DNA of 64,000 nucleotides from JBAXTZ01 sp041666525 (GTDB lineage: Bacteria; Bacillota; Negativicutes; JBAXTZ01). The notes beneath the pieces were generated by a model. The model did no database searches. It was not told the origin of the DNA and was given only the letters and a program-made list of their open reading frames with translations. Of the stretch, positions 8,774 through 16,945 are shown piece by piece. The stretch is from contig JBAYGT010000001.1 in assembly GCA_041666525.1 (NCBI GenBank), forward strand, positions 1 through 64,000. Direction: 5' to 3'. A program made the position numbers and the translations under genes. How positions within the stretch are numbered: position 1 is the stretch's first letter; each line of letters begins with the position of its first letter.

Positions 8774-8787
8774 TTGTAATTACAATT
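8774..8787. repeat. 14-bp palindrome beside attL
   Basis: The perfect palindrome ATTGTAATTACAAT lies 8 bases inside the left attachment core. It is a candidate binding site for the excisionase-like protein or another directionality factor; this is inference. Confidence 0.4.
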
Positions 8788-8892
8788 TGTAGTTTTACGG
8801 TTGCAAAGCCTTATACTTACTGGTTTCATTGCGTTTTTGCGTTTTCGGAATACAACCAAATGTCAGCAAGTTTCGGCTAGTTTTTGGGTGCC

Positions 8893-8912
8893 GTAGCAAC
8901 TGCGTAGCAACT
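8893..8912. repeat. Left integrase arm site (direct repeat)
   Basis: GTAGCAACTGCGTAGCAACT, itself two GTAGCAAC copies 11 bp apart. It recurs identically and in the same orientation at 21117-21136 near the other end. The position, about 130 bp inside the core, fits arm-type binding sites of a tyrosine integrase. The rest of 8788-9057 shows no gene. Confidence 0.7.
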
Positions 8913-9057
8913 GGTTGTATTTTTGTTTTATTGTTTCTGCTGATAGTAACTCTGCTTTTCAAGATGCTTTAGGACTGTTTATCGCAGTATGTTCCAAAAC
9001 GGAACCATCTGATACACTGCAAGATTTTCGATTTGAATGGTTGTCTCTTGAATCAGC

Positions 9058-10467
9058 TTATTTTTGCTTGATTATATATCTCGTTGAACGATTGCTTCCA
9101 ATCTGCTCAATCGTGCCGGCATCAACCATGCTGGCCAACAATTCTGCCGTCCGCGATCTGCCCAAATTCAGCAGCGACTCGGCTTGTGCACGGGTTATTG
9201 AGCCAGCATCGCCAATGTATGCAAGTACTCTATGAGAGAACTCACTGATATTTTCGGCTGGTTTTGCGTCCGGTTTGCGTCCGGTTTGCGTCCGGTTTGC
9301 GTCCACTTTGCGTTCACTTTGCTCCAAATCCGGACGCAAAAATTTCACGCTGACACCGTAACCGCGCTCGATGATTTCCGGCGCCGGTAGTCCGGCTTCT
9401 GCGCACTCGCTCATTATCCGGCGCAGCCCGGTACCCCATCTGTCGAAAAACTCAGTTTCTTTCAGCACGCGTGCCAGAACGTTATTGCGGATTTCCGAGC
9501 GACCCTGCAGCGCTTCGCCGATAGTTGAACCGCCGGGAACATCGCCGGGCGAGGTGATTTCAACCGCCACATCGTTGACCGTTACCCGGACATCGGCGCC
9601 GAGTAAAGAATAATCGCGGTGAATTACGGCATTAACTAAAGCTTCGCGCAGCGCAGCGAACGGAATTTCCGGAATATCGATGCGACGGAAGCCTTCAATA
9701 CGCGCACCAAGTCTAAGGTTGAAAGCCAGAAATTTCTCTGCCTGCTCGATTTGGCTAAACAGGTCGCCTTCGCAGTCTTTGCGGTCGAGAAAAGTCAGGC
9801 GCTCAGTTCCGGCAAAGCGCGCGCATTTGATGCTGGCATTCGGCAGCAGTCCGAGAATTATCGCTGCACCATTGGTGAAATAGGTCTTGTCGTACATTTC
9901 GCTAATCAACCGCAGGTTGTGTAAGTCCATGTCGGTGAGCGCTTTTGAGCGGTTGGTATATTTTTTTAGTAATGCTTTCAATTTGGCACAGCGTTCACTA
10001 TCGGCAGGCTCCAGCACGCAGATTTCTTCGTCAAAAGTAATATTCTGCTGCTGCAGTTCGAGCATGCGGCGCATTTGCTTATCAGCGGCCTTGTTTGTTG
10101 AGCCGAGACGCACATAAGCGCTTTTTTCGATGCCCACGGAACGCAGGTAATGCGGCCGGGAATTACTCGGCGCCACCTGAATGACCATAAGCATCTTATC
10201 GTCCAGATTAAGAGAATATATTTCCGGGAACACATTCGGCGAAATGCTGTCGTGGATGATGTTTGCAACCTTATCCTTCAGCACAAAAAGCTGTGTCTCG
10301 TCAATACCTGTGATAGTTCCGTCATCGCGCACACCGATAAATATCCGTCCGCCGCCGGTATTGGCGAAGGCGATCACGCTTTTGGCAATTTTCTCGCCTT
10401 CCGGCAATATTTCTTTGAACTCAACCGTCTTGCTTTCGCCTTGCTTGATAATTTCTGCGTAATTCAT
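9058..10467 (-). CDS. AlbA/Schlafen-domain regulator with RecG-like C-terminal region
   Basis: A 469-residue protein. The AlbA_2 (Schlafen-type) domain occupies about 10-125, with ESKTVEFKE and FANTGGGRIFIGVRDDG. The middle shows an ATPase-like region (FAALREALVNAVIHRDY near 270, then ITSPGDVPGG), as in the so-called ATP-dependent DNA helicase RecG-related proteins. A C-terminal winged-helix segment follows (about 415-465, ITRAQAESLLNLGRSRTAELL). Such proteins are usually transcriptional regulators, common on mobile elements. GAGGA precedes the ATG by 6 bases. An 11-bp tandem repeat in the linker before the winged helix is notable. It lies last in the leftward int-side group. Confidence 0.85.
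   Translation of the reverse strand: MNYAEIIKQGESKTVEFKEILPEGEKIAKSVIAFANTGGGRIFIGVRDDGTITGIDETQLFVLKDKVANIIHDSISPNVFPEIYSLNLDDKMLMVIQVAPSNSRPHYLRSVGIEKSAYVRLGSTNKAADKQMRRMLELQQQNITFDEEICVLEPADSERCAKLKALLKKYTNRSKALTDMDLHNLRLISEMYDKTYFTNGAAIILGLLPNASIKCARFAGTERLTFLDRKDCEGDLFSQIEQAEKFLAFNLRLGARIEGFRRIDIPEIPFAALREALVNAVIHRDYSLLGADVRVTVNDVAVEITSPGDVPGGSTIGEALQGRSEIRNNVLARVLKETEFFDRWGTGLRRIMSECAEAGLPAPEIIERGYGVSVKFLRPDLEQSERKVDANRTQTGRKPDAKPAENISEFSHRVLAYIGDAGSITRAQAESLLNLGRSRTAELLASMVDAGTIEQIGSNRSTRYIIKQK
9263..9317 (-). repeat. 11-bp tandem repeat inside the AlbA gene
   Basis: Five consecutive 11-bp units: three identical TTTGCGTCCGG (plus-strand reading) and two with one or two changes. Eleven is not a multiple of three, so loss or gain of one unit shifts the reading frame upstream of the C-terminal winged helix. 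In the present state the frame is open. Confidence 0.9.
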
Positions 10468-10508
10468 CTAATCCTCGATTCGTCTTTTGGAGTTTGCCAG
10501 CCTAATTT

Positions 10509-11585
10509 CTACAAGAACAACTTGCTGATCACGTCGGCGGCGTGGATTTTGGCTTCCTGTTTCAGGTGGGCATAGGTGTTCATAGTTACCCGGTAATCGT
10601 TGTGACCCATTTGTTCCTGCACGATTTTCATATTGACATCGTTTTGCACCAGAAAGCTGGCGTAGAGGTGGCGCAGGTCGTGAACCCGGATATGAACACC
10701 GGCGCGGCGGCTGATCGCCTTGTTGAAACTGCCGGGATTGTATAATCTGCCGTCGTTGTGGATGATCTGCTTGTTAAGAACTGTCGAATTATCGCGGTAG
10801 TTCTCGATGATTTTGCAGAGTTCTTCGGGAATACAGATGGAGCGGTTGGATTTATTGGTTTTGGTGTCGCAAATAACCGGCTGGCTGTGTTCGCCGATGA
10901 TCACTGCTTTATTAACCCGTAGTGTGCGTTTGGCACGGTTGAAGTCAGCCCAGGTCAACCCCAGCAGCTCTGACCGCCGCATTCCGGTATAGGACAGTAT
11001 CATGAACGCCGTGTAATACATCGGATATGCCTGCAGCGCTTTGGTAATCTGTCCCAGCGGCAGGTCGATGCTCTCAATATCGCGGCCTTTGATTTGCGGG
11101 ATGATAATATTCTTGATTGGATTGTTCTGAATAATGCCGTTGTCGGCGGCGTAACGGAATATTTGATGATAAATGTGCCGCACCTGTTTTTTCAGATGCG
11201 GTGAACCGGGGATGTCGTTCAACAGTTCCTGCAACTGGATCGCCCGGAACTTCCCCAGCCGCACCCGTCCGAGCGGATGTTCGACTATGTACTTCTTGGC
11301 GTTATAAAAATAGCCGGTGTAGGTGTTCGGACGCACTCGCGGTTTGATATAGGTTTCCAGGCATTTGGCCGCCCAGTCTTTGAGCAAAATCATGTCGTCA
11401 ATATTCAGCGAGCAGCTGTAGGTGTCCTGCAACTCACGCATAACTTCACGGGCTTCGGCTGCGGTTGCAGCCACCCGCGATTTTTTGACTTGTTTGCCGG
11501 TTTCGTCGTAACCAATCGTGATTTGCACCAGATATTTGTCGCCGCGTTTGGTTACCGAACCTTCATTATTGCCGCGCTTGCGCAT
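10509..11585 (-). CDS. int: Site-specific tyrosine integrase
   Basis: A 358-residue tyrosine recombinase that integrates and excises the element. The N-terminal arm-binding domain (about 1-60) begins with the usual MRKRGNNEGSV. A SAM-like core-binding domain spans about 70-165. The catalytic domain has Arg203 (TGMRRSE), Lys242, His302-x-x-Arg305 (HDLRH), His328 (MGH) and nucleophile Tyr338 (NTYAH). All six residues are present, so it should be active. Its position near attL and the tRNA target are typical. It lies in the order repressor, integrase, AlbA regulator, all on the minus strand. Confidence 0.96.
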   Translation of the reverse strand: MRKRGNNEGSVTKRGDKYLVQITIGYDETGKQVKKSRVAATAAEAREVMRELQDTYSCSLNIDDMILLKDWAAKCLETYIKPRVRPNTYTGYFYNAKKYIVEHPLGRVRLGKFRAIQLQELLNDIPGSPHLKKQVRHIYHQIFRYAADNGIIQNNPIKNIIIPQIKGRDIESIDLPLGQITKALQAYPMYYTAFMILSYTGMRRSELLGLTWADFNRAKRTLRVNKAVIIGEHSQPVICDTKTNKSNRSICIPEELCKIIENYRDNSTVLNKQIIHNDGRLYNPGSFNKAISRRAGVHIRVHDLRHLYASFLVQNDVNMKIVQEQMGHNDYRVTMNTYAHLKQEAKIHAADVISKLFL

Positions 11586-11597
11586 ACTGCCACCTCG

Positions 11598-11921
11598 TTA
11601 AACTGATTGTTCCTCGTCATCCTTATTCAGCCGCGAAAATGCCACGATCATTTGCTGGATAGTCTGCTTCTGATCGGGCTGCAACGCAGCATAGAGTTCC
11701 CAAATATCACCCTTGCGTTCCGGAGCCGGGGCGATATTATACAGTGCGTCGGTCGAACAATTAAAAATCTGCGCCAGCTTCGCGATATTGTCGCGGGTCG
11801 GCTGCGAGTTGCCGCGTTCCCAGTTTGTGATCGCCGCCTGCGACACACCGAGCTGTTCCGCCAGTTCGACCTGACGAATACCGCTTTTTATGCGAAAAAC
11901 TTTTATCCGGTCACCAATCAT
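11598..11921 (-). CDS. XRE-family phage-type repressor
   Basis: A 107-residue helix-turn-helix protein. The HTH_3 domain (about 4-58) is clear: RQVELAEQLGVSQAAITNWERG. The C-terminal 45 residues are acidic and may dimerise. The start at 11921 is preferred to an ATG at 11972 because an AAGGCGG site precedes it and the domain begins at once. It diverges from the excisionase-like gene across a 160-base region, the layout of a lysogeny switch. It probably represses the rightward promoter at 12022-12050. Confidence 0.85.
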   Translation of the reverse strand: MIGDRIKVFRIKSGIRQVELAEQLGVSQAAITNWERGNSQPTRDNIAKLAQIFNCSTDALYNIAPAPERKGDIWELYAALQPDQKQTIQQMIVAFSRLNKDDEEQSV

Positions 11922-12021
11922 AAAACACCGCCTTTTATTAAACAACTTTAATTTTAGCTTAGGCTTTTGCAAACTTCAATACAATTTTTTACAAAAACCG
12001 ATACTTTCCGAAACTTTTCTG

Positions 12022-12050
12022 TTGACGAAAATAAAACATGGGCTTAAAAT
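12022..12050 (+). promoter_or_regulatory. Rightward early promoter of the element
   Basis: TTGACG (12022-12027), a 17-base spacer and TAAAAT (12045-12050). It lies between the divergent repressor and excisionase-like genes. The operator sequence of the repressor is not evident to me. Confidence 0.75.
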
Positions 12051-12081
12051 ACAACTACAGCTTTTATTTCGAGGAGGAGTT

Positions 12082-12288
12082 ATGTTTGTATCAGTACAAG
12101 AATTCGCCAAAATCACCGGACTGAGCTGCGACTACGTGCGCCAGCTCTGCAAGCAGGATGGATTCCCGTCAATTAACACCGGACAGAAATATTTTATCTA
12201 CCGTGATGAAGCGCTAAAGTACCTGAAAGACAAGGCGGTTTACCGGGATTATACCGACCGCCGGGTAAAACGCAACCGGGTGGTGTGA
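12082..12288 (+). CDS. Excisionase-like small DNA-binding protein
   Basis: A 68-residue protein with a MerR/HTH_17-type winged helix: SVQEFAKITGLSCDYVRQLC, followed by FPSINTGQKYFIYRDEALKYL. This is the pattern of excisionases and similar helix-turn-helix proteins. GGAGGAG lies a few bases upstream. It is the first gene of the rightward unit and is followed after one base by the next gene. Excisionase (directionality) activity is inferred from size, fold and position. Confidence 0.75.
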   Translation: MFVSVQEFAKITGLSCDYVRQLCKQDGFPSINTGQKYFIYRDEALKYLKDKAVYRDYTDRRVKRNRVV

Positions 12289-12289
12289 A

Positions 12290-12850
12290 ATGAACGTTCC
12301 TGATGAACACAACTACATCAAGCTGGTGCCGCGGGTAATCGCCTTTGCCCGCGCCAATCAATTGTCGAATAATGCGGTAGTGCTGTATCTGTCGATTATG
12401 GATCGGCAGAACAAGAACTACTGGCGGCCGGCCTGTATTCCTGAACGGACGCTGTGCTATGCCGCCGGAGTGTCACATAATACTTTTATCAAACTGCGGC
12501 TGGAGCTGTTCAATCATCAGCTGATCAGCGTGCATGGCGACGGCGTGAATGCGCCGACTTATGAAATATTCTTGCCGCCGTTCATCGATCACACCGCCAA
12601 TCGCGCCACGCCGGACTATATCAAACACATTCTCTACATCAATTCCGACGTTGCCCGCAAACGGTTGTCTGAACATGAAGCCAGGCAGCTGGAAATCAAA
12701 CTGGCCGCCCAGGCTACCCAGCTTGAAGATCGTGAACGCGAACTAATGGAGCGCGAACGCAAGCTGCTGAACGACGAACGCGCCAAAGAGGAAGCCAATG
12801 CCGAGATATTCTACGCCCGCTATTTGGAAATGAAAAATAAGTCCAGCTGA
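12290..12850 (+). CDS. HTH and coiled-coil protein (replication or regulation)
   Basis: A 186-residue protein. Residues about 15-105 look like a winged-helix replication-initiator or DnaD-type N-terminal domain (ARANQLSNNAVVLYLSIMDR, then VSHNTFIKLRLELFNHQLI). The C-terminal 60 residues form a highly charged coiled coil (LEDRERELMERERKLLNDER). It follows the excisionase-like gene by one base and ends at a terminator. A role in element replication is likely by position; I cannot assign a family firmly. Confidence 0.6.
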   Translation: MNVPDEHNYIKLVPRVIAFARANQLSNNAVVLYLSIMDRQNKNYWRPACIPERTLCYAAGVSHNTFIKLRLELFNHQLISVHGDGVNAPTYEIFLPPFIDHTANRATPDYIKHILYINSDVARKRLSEHEARQLEIKLAAQATQLEDRERELMERERKLLNDERAKEEANAEIFYARYLEMKNKSS

Positions 12851-12877
12851 ATGCGTCTTTACGGCGCATTCTTTTTT
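12849..12877 (+). terminator. Terminator after the early unit
   Basis: Arms GAATGCG and CGCATTC enclose a 9-base loop and are followed by six T. It begins at the stop codon of the coiled-coil protein gene. Confidence 0.8.
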
Positions 12878-13071
12878 ATTGCCTGCTGTGGATAACTTTT
12901 TTTCGGAAAATTGGCAGCGCAAATTCTGCACTGTTCGCGGCGCAGTGGCTGCGTTGCCGTTTTGGGCAAATATATATACTCCGTGTTTAAAAAATAAAAA
13001 TACTCACGCAATGGTTGGTTGCGCGGTATTCAGTGATTATTGCAAGTGTTATAATATAACTGCTGATTATA

Positions 13072-13536
13072 TTGAAAGGAGTCGCTGCCATCGACCAACA
13101 GGACACCGCCAAGTACCTGCCGATCATCAAGAAGTTTACCCGCCGCTACCGCTATATCATCGAGGATGCAGAACAGGAAGCCTGGCTGGCTTACGCCGAA
13201 GCAGCCCGGACTTATGATCCTGCCAAGAACTGCGCTTTCACCACCTTTCTGTTCTGGAAATTGCGCTGGCATTTCAAACAGCTGACACGCGATTACCGTC
13301 GCCGCCAACAGCTGCAGTCCGGACTGCGTGAGCAGCGGTTGCTGGCACAGCAGAACATTCCGGCTGCCACACCGGAACTCGACATCGACAACCTGCCGCC
13401 GCGCACCCGCGAAGCCGTCCGGCATATCCTTGACGGCAAAACATTGACGCAGACCGCCCGGATAATGCGGATAACGCCGCAGGCGGTGCGGAATCTGCTG
13501 AACCGGGCGCGAAAGTTGATGTTGTTGGAAAAGTGA
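13072..13536 (+). CDS. Sigma-70-like factor of the element
   Basis: About 154 residues. A sigma region 2-like segment (YIIEDAEQEAWLAYAEAARTYD, then FTTFLFWKLRWHFKQLTRDY) is followed by a region 4 HTH near the C-terminus (LTQTARIMRITPQAVRNLLNRA). This suggests an alternative sigma factor, perhaps for the lysis-side genes. The start is unusual. The only standard in-frame start, TTG at 13072, overlaps the AAAGGAG site (13075-13081), while the codon at the right distance is ATC (13090). Either initiation is non-canonical or a mutated start has silenced the gene. A TATAAT lies at about 13049, without a clear -35. Confidence 0.75.
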   Translation: MKGVAAIDQQDTAKYLPIIKKFTRRYRYIIEDAEQEAWLAYAEAARTYDPAKNCAFTTFLFWKLRWHFKQLTRDYRRRQQLQSGLREQRLLAQQNIPAATPELDIDNLPPRTREAVRHILDGKTLTQTARIMRITPQAVRNLLNRARKLMLLEK

Positions 13537-13546
13537 GTGGATAATG

Positions 13547-13589
13547 AAAAATCCCTGCGCAGTAAATTCCTTGCTGAGCAGGGATTTTT
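13547..13589 (+). terminator. Terminator after the sigma-like gene
   Basis: Arms AAAAATCCCTGC and GCAGGGATTTTT enclose a loop of about 19 bases, with further T residues after. It separates the GC-richer regulatory block from the AT-rich cargo. Confidence 0.75.
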
Positions 13590-13643
13590 GGTTTTGTGTC
13601 GAATTAATGAGCTATATTAATTATTTTTATAAGGAGCGAAATT

Positions 13644-14228
13644 GTGCGAATATATAAACTAAAAGCTATCTCTGTGATTATTTGCTTACTAATTTTTTTC
13701 TGTAGTAGCGCTTCGGCATATTATCTGGATAAATTACCTGATAAGAACTATGAACTTGTTGGACGCGTTAGTGTTACTGTTGCCGCAAATAGTAATTATT
13801 GCCATTATGTTAACGACAGATACGGCTTTACCATTGATTTTCCAAGCTTCTTTAGCCTGGGATATTTATCAGGTAATAGTGATGGAATATTTGTTACAAT
13901 TAAAAACGGAAATGCTTCCTTAAGTGCGTCTGGATGCCACAATTATGGTCAGAGTTTAAATGACTGCTACAGCGATTACATTGGCCACGTAAAAAGTGAA
14001 TTTGGATTAAAACCTAGCTATATAGCCAAAGGCACAGATTGGTTTGTATTGTCTTGGAAAATCAACGGCACGATTTATTATAAAAAAGTATTCGTATGTG
14101 ATGAGTACGTTAATTCTTTTATTCTGGAGTTTTTGTCTGAAGATAAAGACGCATACAATGATATTGTTACTAATATTGAGCAGAGCTTTGTTCCAGGATG
14201 GCGCTCAGGAAACAAAATATGTGATTAG
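13644..14228 (+). CDS. Exported protein of unknown function
   Basis: A 194-residue protein. A signal peptide is clear: a basic start, hydrophobic core ISVIICLLIFFCS and likely cleavage after SASA near residue 26. The mature part has a pattern like small exported domains (YGFTIDFPSFFSLG, then KVFVCDEYVNSFILEF). Four Cys could form disulfides. GTG start with AAGGAG 7 bases upstream. It is the first of three exported-protein genes in the AT-rich cargo. No family recognised. Confidence 0.65.
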   Translation: MRIYKLKAISVIICLLIFFCSSASAYYLDKLPDKNYELVGRVSVTVAANSNYCHYVNDRYGFTIDFPSFFSLGYLSGNSDGIFVTIKNGNASLSASGCHNYGQSLNDCYSDYIGHVKSEFGLKPSYIAKGTDWFVLSWKINGTIYYKKVFVCDEYVNSFILEFLSEDKDAYNDIVTNIEQSFVPGWRSGNKICD

Positions 14229-14308
14229 CTGATTTACAGTTTACCGACGATTATCGATTTATAAATTTTAAGCGTCTAATATTATTGCTTTTGTAAATAG
14301 GAGATAAT

Positions 14309-15037
14309 GTGAAAAGAATATTGTTGTTGACAATTATTTTATCGATTTTTTTGTTTTCAATTTGTTCAATGGTAACAGCTACAGAAATTGAATTCAAAAA
14401 AAACCAAAGTTATGAACTGGCTGATCTAATAAAGTCCTTTATACCCGATCAGGGTAAACAGGATTCTATTTTGAATTGGCAAATCAACGCCAGAAAAGAC
14501 AACATCTATTGGTCAAGTGGTATGAAAGCCAGTACATATGATTATAATATGTATACTTGGGAAATTAGTGGAGTCGCTGGAGTATTGTTTAACGGAAAAG
14601 GAATGACTGTAGTAAAACAAGAATGGATTAACGGTCAGTTGGTCAAATCGAAAGAAGAAATTGGGGAATGTGTCGATGTCGGCGTGCATGGACCATCAAG
14701 CGGTCCTCTTATTGTGAACATTTTTATAATGATGTCCTCGCCACATATACAAAATTGCATAACTGGCGTACTGCCTTATAGTACATTTAAATTCGATGAT
14801 TATATGATTGCGCAAGGAGCAAAGGTCAAATATCTTTGGCAACATGGATATAGTGGCTCAAAAGAGACGGGATGGCTTGTGAGTTATGATAAAAAACAAG
14901 ATGTTTGGATAATAGTCAGAGAATCTTATGGTGCGAGCGGAGCAGTAGGATATACGAGTTTTTCGTTAGTTTATTCGGAAGAAGAAGCTAAGCGCAATTC
15001 CATATTGGCTGATTATCAAAAATATGATTCAAAATAA
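14309..15037 (+). CDS. Exported protein of unknown function
   Basis: A 242-residue protein with an N-terminal signal peptide (hydrophobic 4-22, cleavage probably after VTA). The rest is soluble, with many aromatic and charged residues and no recognised domain. The GTG start at 14309 has GGAG a few bases upstream; an ATG two bases earlier is out of frame and ends at once. Second of the cargo trio. An envelope role is plausible only from the signal peptide. Confidence 0.65.
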   Translation: MKRILLLTIILSIFLFSICSMVTATEIEFKKNQSYELADLIKSFIPDQGKQDSILNWQINARKDNIYWSSGMKASTYDYNMYTWEISGVAGVLFNGKGMTVVKQEWINGQLVKSKEEIGECVDVGVHGPSSGPLIVNIFIMMSSPHIQNCITGVLPYSTFKFDDYMIAQGAKVKYLWQHGYSGSKETGWLVSYDKKQDVWIIVRESYGASGAVGYTSFSLVYSEEEAKRNSILADYQKYDSK

Positions 15038-15076
15038 TGTGTAGAGATTATTTTGATGACAGTAAAATGGAGACAT

Positions 15077-15652
15077 ATGAAAAAAATATTAATTATTGCA
15101 GCTCTCCTATTTGCTATTTCGTCAATAACGCAAGCAAATCCAATTATTAAAAGCACTATTCAGGAAGGTGTTTGGACGAATACTATCCTAGTGTTTTCTA
15201 GCAGTAAACTCGACGTATACATTCCTGAAGACATGATAAATATGAATTTATTTTTTACGAAATATCCAGAAAACGGCAACTTTGCTTTTGTTGTTTACAT
15301 TGATATCAAGGATAAGGATATGCGCGAGAAGCTTGTCAATGATGTTAAAGCTGGAATTGATAGTAGGATAATAGGAACAATAGGAAAAACGTATCCGGAT
15401 TTATTAAAATATGTTGCCGATGTCGCATCTTTTGATATGCAAAAAAAACAGGTTACTATTTCGAGGGAATATTATATCGACAAAGACGGGGAACTAATCG
15501 GAATAAGAGATATGCGCGAGATTAATCCATTGGACAAAGACCACTCTCTGTTTTCGAAAATATCTGAAAATTGTGAAGATATCTTGATTGAGGCAAAAAA
15601 CAATCCGAAAAACGCCGATATCATCGCTCAACTCCAACAAAATAGAAAATAA
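15077..15652 (+). CDS. Exported protein of unknown function
   Basis: A 191-residue protein. The start at 15077 is chosen because GGAG lies 4 bases upstream and a signal peptide follows at once (KKILIIAALLFAISSITQA, cleavage after QA). The mature part is rich in Lys, Asp and Ile with no recognised family. Third of the AT-rich cargo trio, 39 bases after the previous gene. Confidence 0.65.
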   Translation: MKKILIIAALLFAISSITQANPIIKSTIQEGVWTNTILVFSSSKLDVYIPEDMINMNLFFTKYPENGNFAFVVYIDIKDKDMREKLVNDVKAGIDSRIIGTIGKTYPDLLKYVADVASFDMQKKQVTISREYYIDKDGELIGIRDMREINPLDKDHSLFSKISENCEDILIEAKNNPKNADIIAQLQQNRK

Positions 15653-15732
15653 TAATTGTGAAATTGCCGAAAATATCGCTATTACATTGTTTGTTCATTG
15701 TAAAACCATATCCTGTGTCTTTGGAGGTTATT

Positions 15733-16476
15733 TTGAACTTTAAACCAATCGATGAGATGTCGTTACGTCAATTGTTCTCAACAGCATTTGCTCAAGAAAT
15801 ATTGAAAATGTCATATCTTGGTCCCGTTTTGAATGATTCCGGTTTAATCGAAACAAGCCCTGATGCTATGATACTTGATATGAATGAAAGCCCTTTTCGC
15901 CCGTTACGTTGTGAGTTCAAGTACAGCCCAAATAGTAAAAATGATTTTGCGCATAATGGGCGATTTGATGTTGCTATTGTATGGTCACTACAGCCAGGAT
16001 GTACTATTGATAGACTGAAGAATGACTTGTTAATGCAAAACGAATGTTACAAAATCATTGTTTTGTCTGATCGTAAAGTTTTTAGAGACTTGCCACCATA
16101 TTCAATGGACGCTTTATCCCGATTAGGAAATTCCGCCATAATACGAAATAAAGCACTTCAATTTACTTATCCGTCTGTGTGCGCGTTATATTTAGCTGCA
16201 AAGTTGTTTCCGGCGAAATTTCAAATGCCTAAAATGGTAGATTATCTAGCAAGACGATTTTCCGATGTCAAGAAAATGCAACCTCAAGGTCGTGCAAACA
16301 TTGTGACAGTCTTCATTCAATCAAAGCCACAATTGATCACTAAAATGCACGGTAACTTTTATCGCTGGTCGAGTGAATTTGATAGCATAAGTGCGGTTAA
16401 TGAGTTAGCAGAGATCATCGTGTCACGATTTGGCGAAGAAATACCATCCGATGTAGGACTAGAAGAAATTCAATAG
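15733..16476 (+). CDS. Possible PD-(D/E)XK nuclease-fold protein
   Basis: A 247-residue protein if the TTG at 15733 is used; it has a strong GGAGG 5 bases upstream. A GTG at 15658 in frame lacks such a site. Residues about 40-70 read SPDAMILD, then RPLRCEFKY, then GRFDVAIVWSL. This is the PD...ExK spacing of the restriction-endonuclease-like fold with a following strand. The C-terminal half is unknown. No methyltransferase or other restriction partner is adjacent. Nuclease activity is an inference from one motif. Confidence 0.5.
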   Translation: MNFKPIDEMSLRQLFSTAFAQEILKMSYLGPVLNDSGLIETSPDAMILDMNESPFRPLRCEFKYSPNSKNDFAHNGRFDVAIVWSLQPGCTIDRLKNDLLMQNECYKIIVLSDRKVFRDLPPYSMDALSRLGNSAIIRNKALQFTYPSVCALYLAAKLFPAKFQMPKMVDYLARRFSDVKKMQPQGRANIVTVFIQSKPQLITKMHGNFYRWSSEFDSISAVNELAEIIVSRFGEEIPSDVGLEEIQ

Positions 16477-16627
16477 TATCATTTTATATGGATAAAGAGA
16501 CTTGCTTACGCCAGCCTCCGACGGACAAACCATCTAACTCCAGTAAACTGGGTTAACTACATTCTGTACCATTGTGGCGTTTTGTCAATTTCAACTGTTC
16601 TCTTTTTGTGTGACGATGTTGTTGGAG

Positions 16628-16666
16628 CGCCGCTCGGACTGGAATAGTCTGAGCGGCGTTTTTTTC
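16628..16666 (+). terminator. Terminator after the cargo block
   Basis: GC-rich arms (GCGCCGCTC...GAGCGGCG) with internal pairs and a T7 tail on the plus strand. It ends the rightward cargo transcription before the convergent lysis-like genes. The rest of 16477-16673 shows only a small weak hairpin near 16540. Confidence 0.8.
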
Positions 16667-16673
16667 TTGTGTA

Positions 16674-16910
16674 CTATTTGTTCTGCGGCGGCGCTCCTTT
16701 CGGCGAATTGAGCGCCGAATCGATGTATTTGCCGCCGATAGCGGCGAGGGTGCCACTTCCGGCGGTTAGCGCGGCGAATTCGCTGTAGTATTGGAAAGTG
16801 CCGCCAGTTATGCAAAGATAAATCGAGACTGCCAGATAGGCACAATACCCGGTGACAGCGATCAGATGGGTGGCTGTGATGTTGGCGAGGCGGTGGATTA
16901 TTTCGGTCAT
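16674..16910 (-). CDS. Holin-like small membrane protein
   Basis: A 78-residue protein with two hydrophobic segments (about 14-36 and 43-62) and a charged, proline-containing tail. Size and topology fit a phage holin, which would release the neighbouring amidase. AAAGGG precedes the ATG. Last gene of the leftward lysis-like group. Assignment rests on topology and context, not on a recognised family. Confidence 0.5.
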   Translation of the reverse strand: MTEIIHRLANITATHLIAVTGYCAYLAVSIYLCITGGTFQYYSEFAALTAGSGTLAAIGGKYIDSALNSPKGAPPQNK

Positions 16911-16945
16911 GGTATTTCCCTTTCGAAAATTTGTTGTATTTACAA

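Noticed and set aside
8719..8790. A second functional tRNA-Ala at the left end
   Set aside because: The D-arm and 5' acceptor strand are absent; only the 3' part remains, as expected for attL.
9263..9317. CRISPR-like array
   Set aside because: The units are 11 bp, directly adjacent without spacers, and within a coding frame. No Cas gene is present in the window.
16477..16627. A small gene between the nuclease-like gene and the terminator
   Set aside because: No frame longer than a few codons has a start with a ribosome site; only a weak hairpin is seen.
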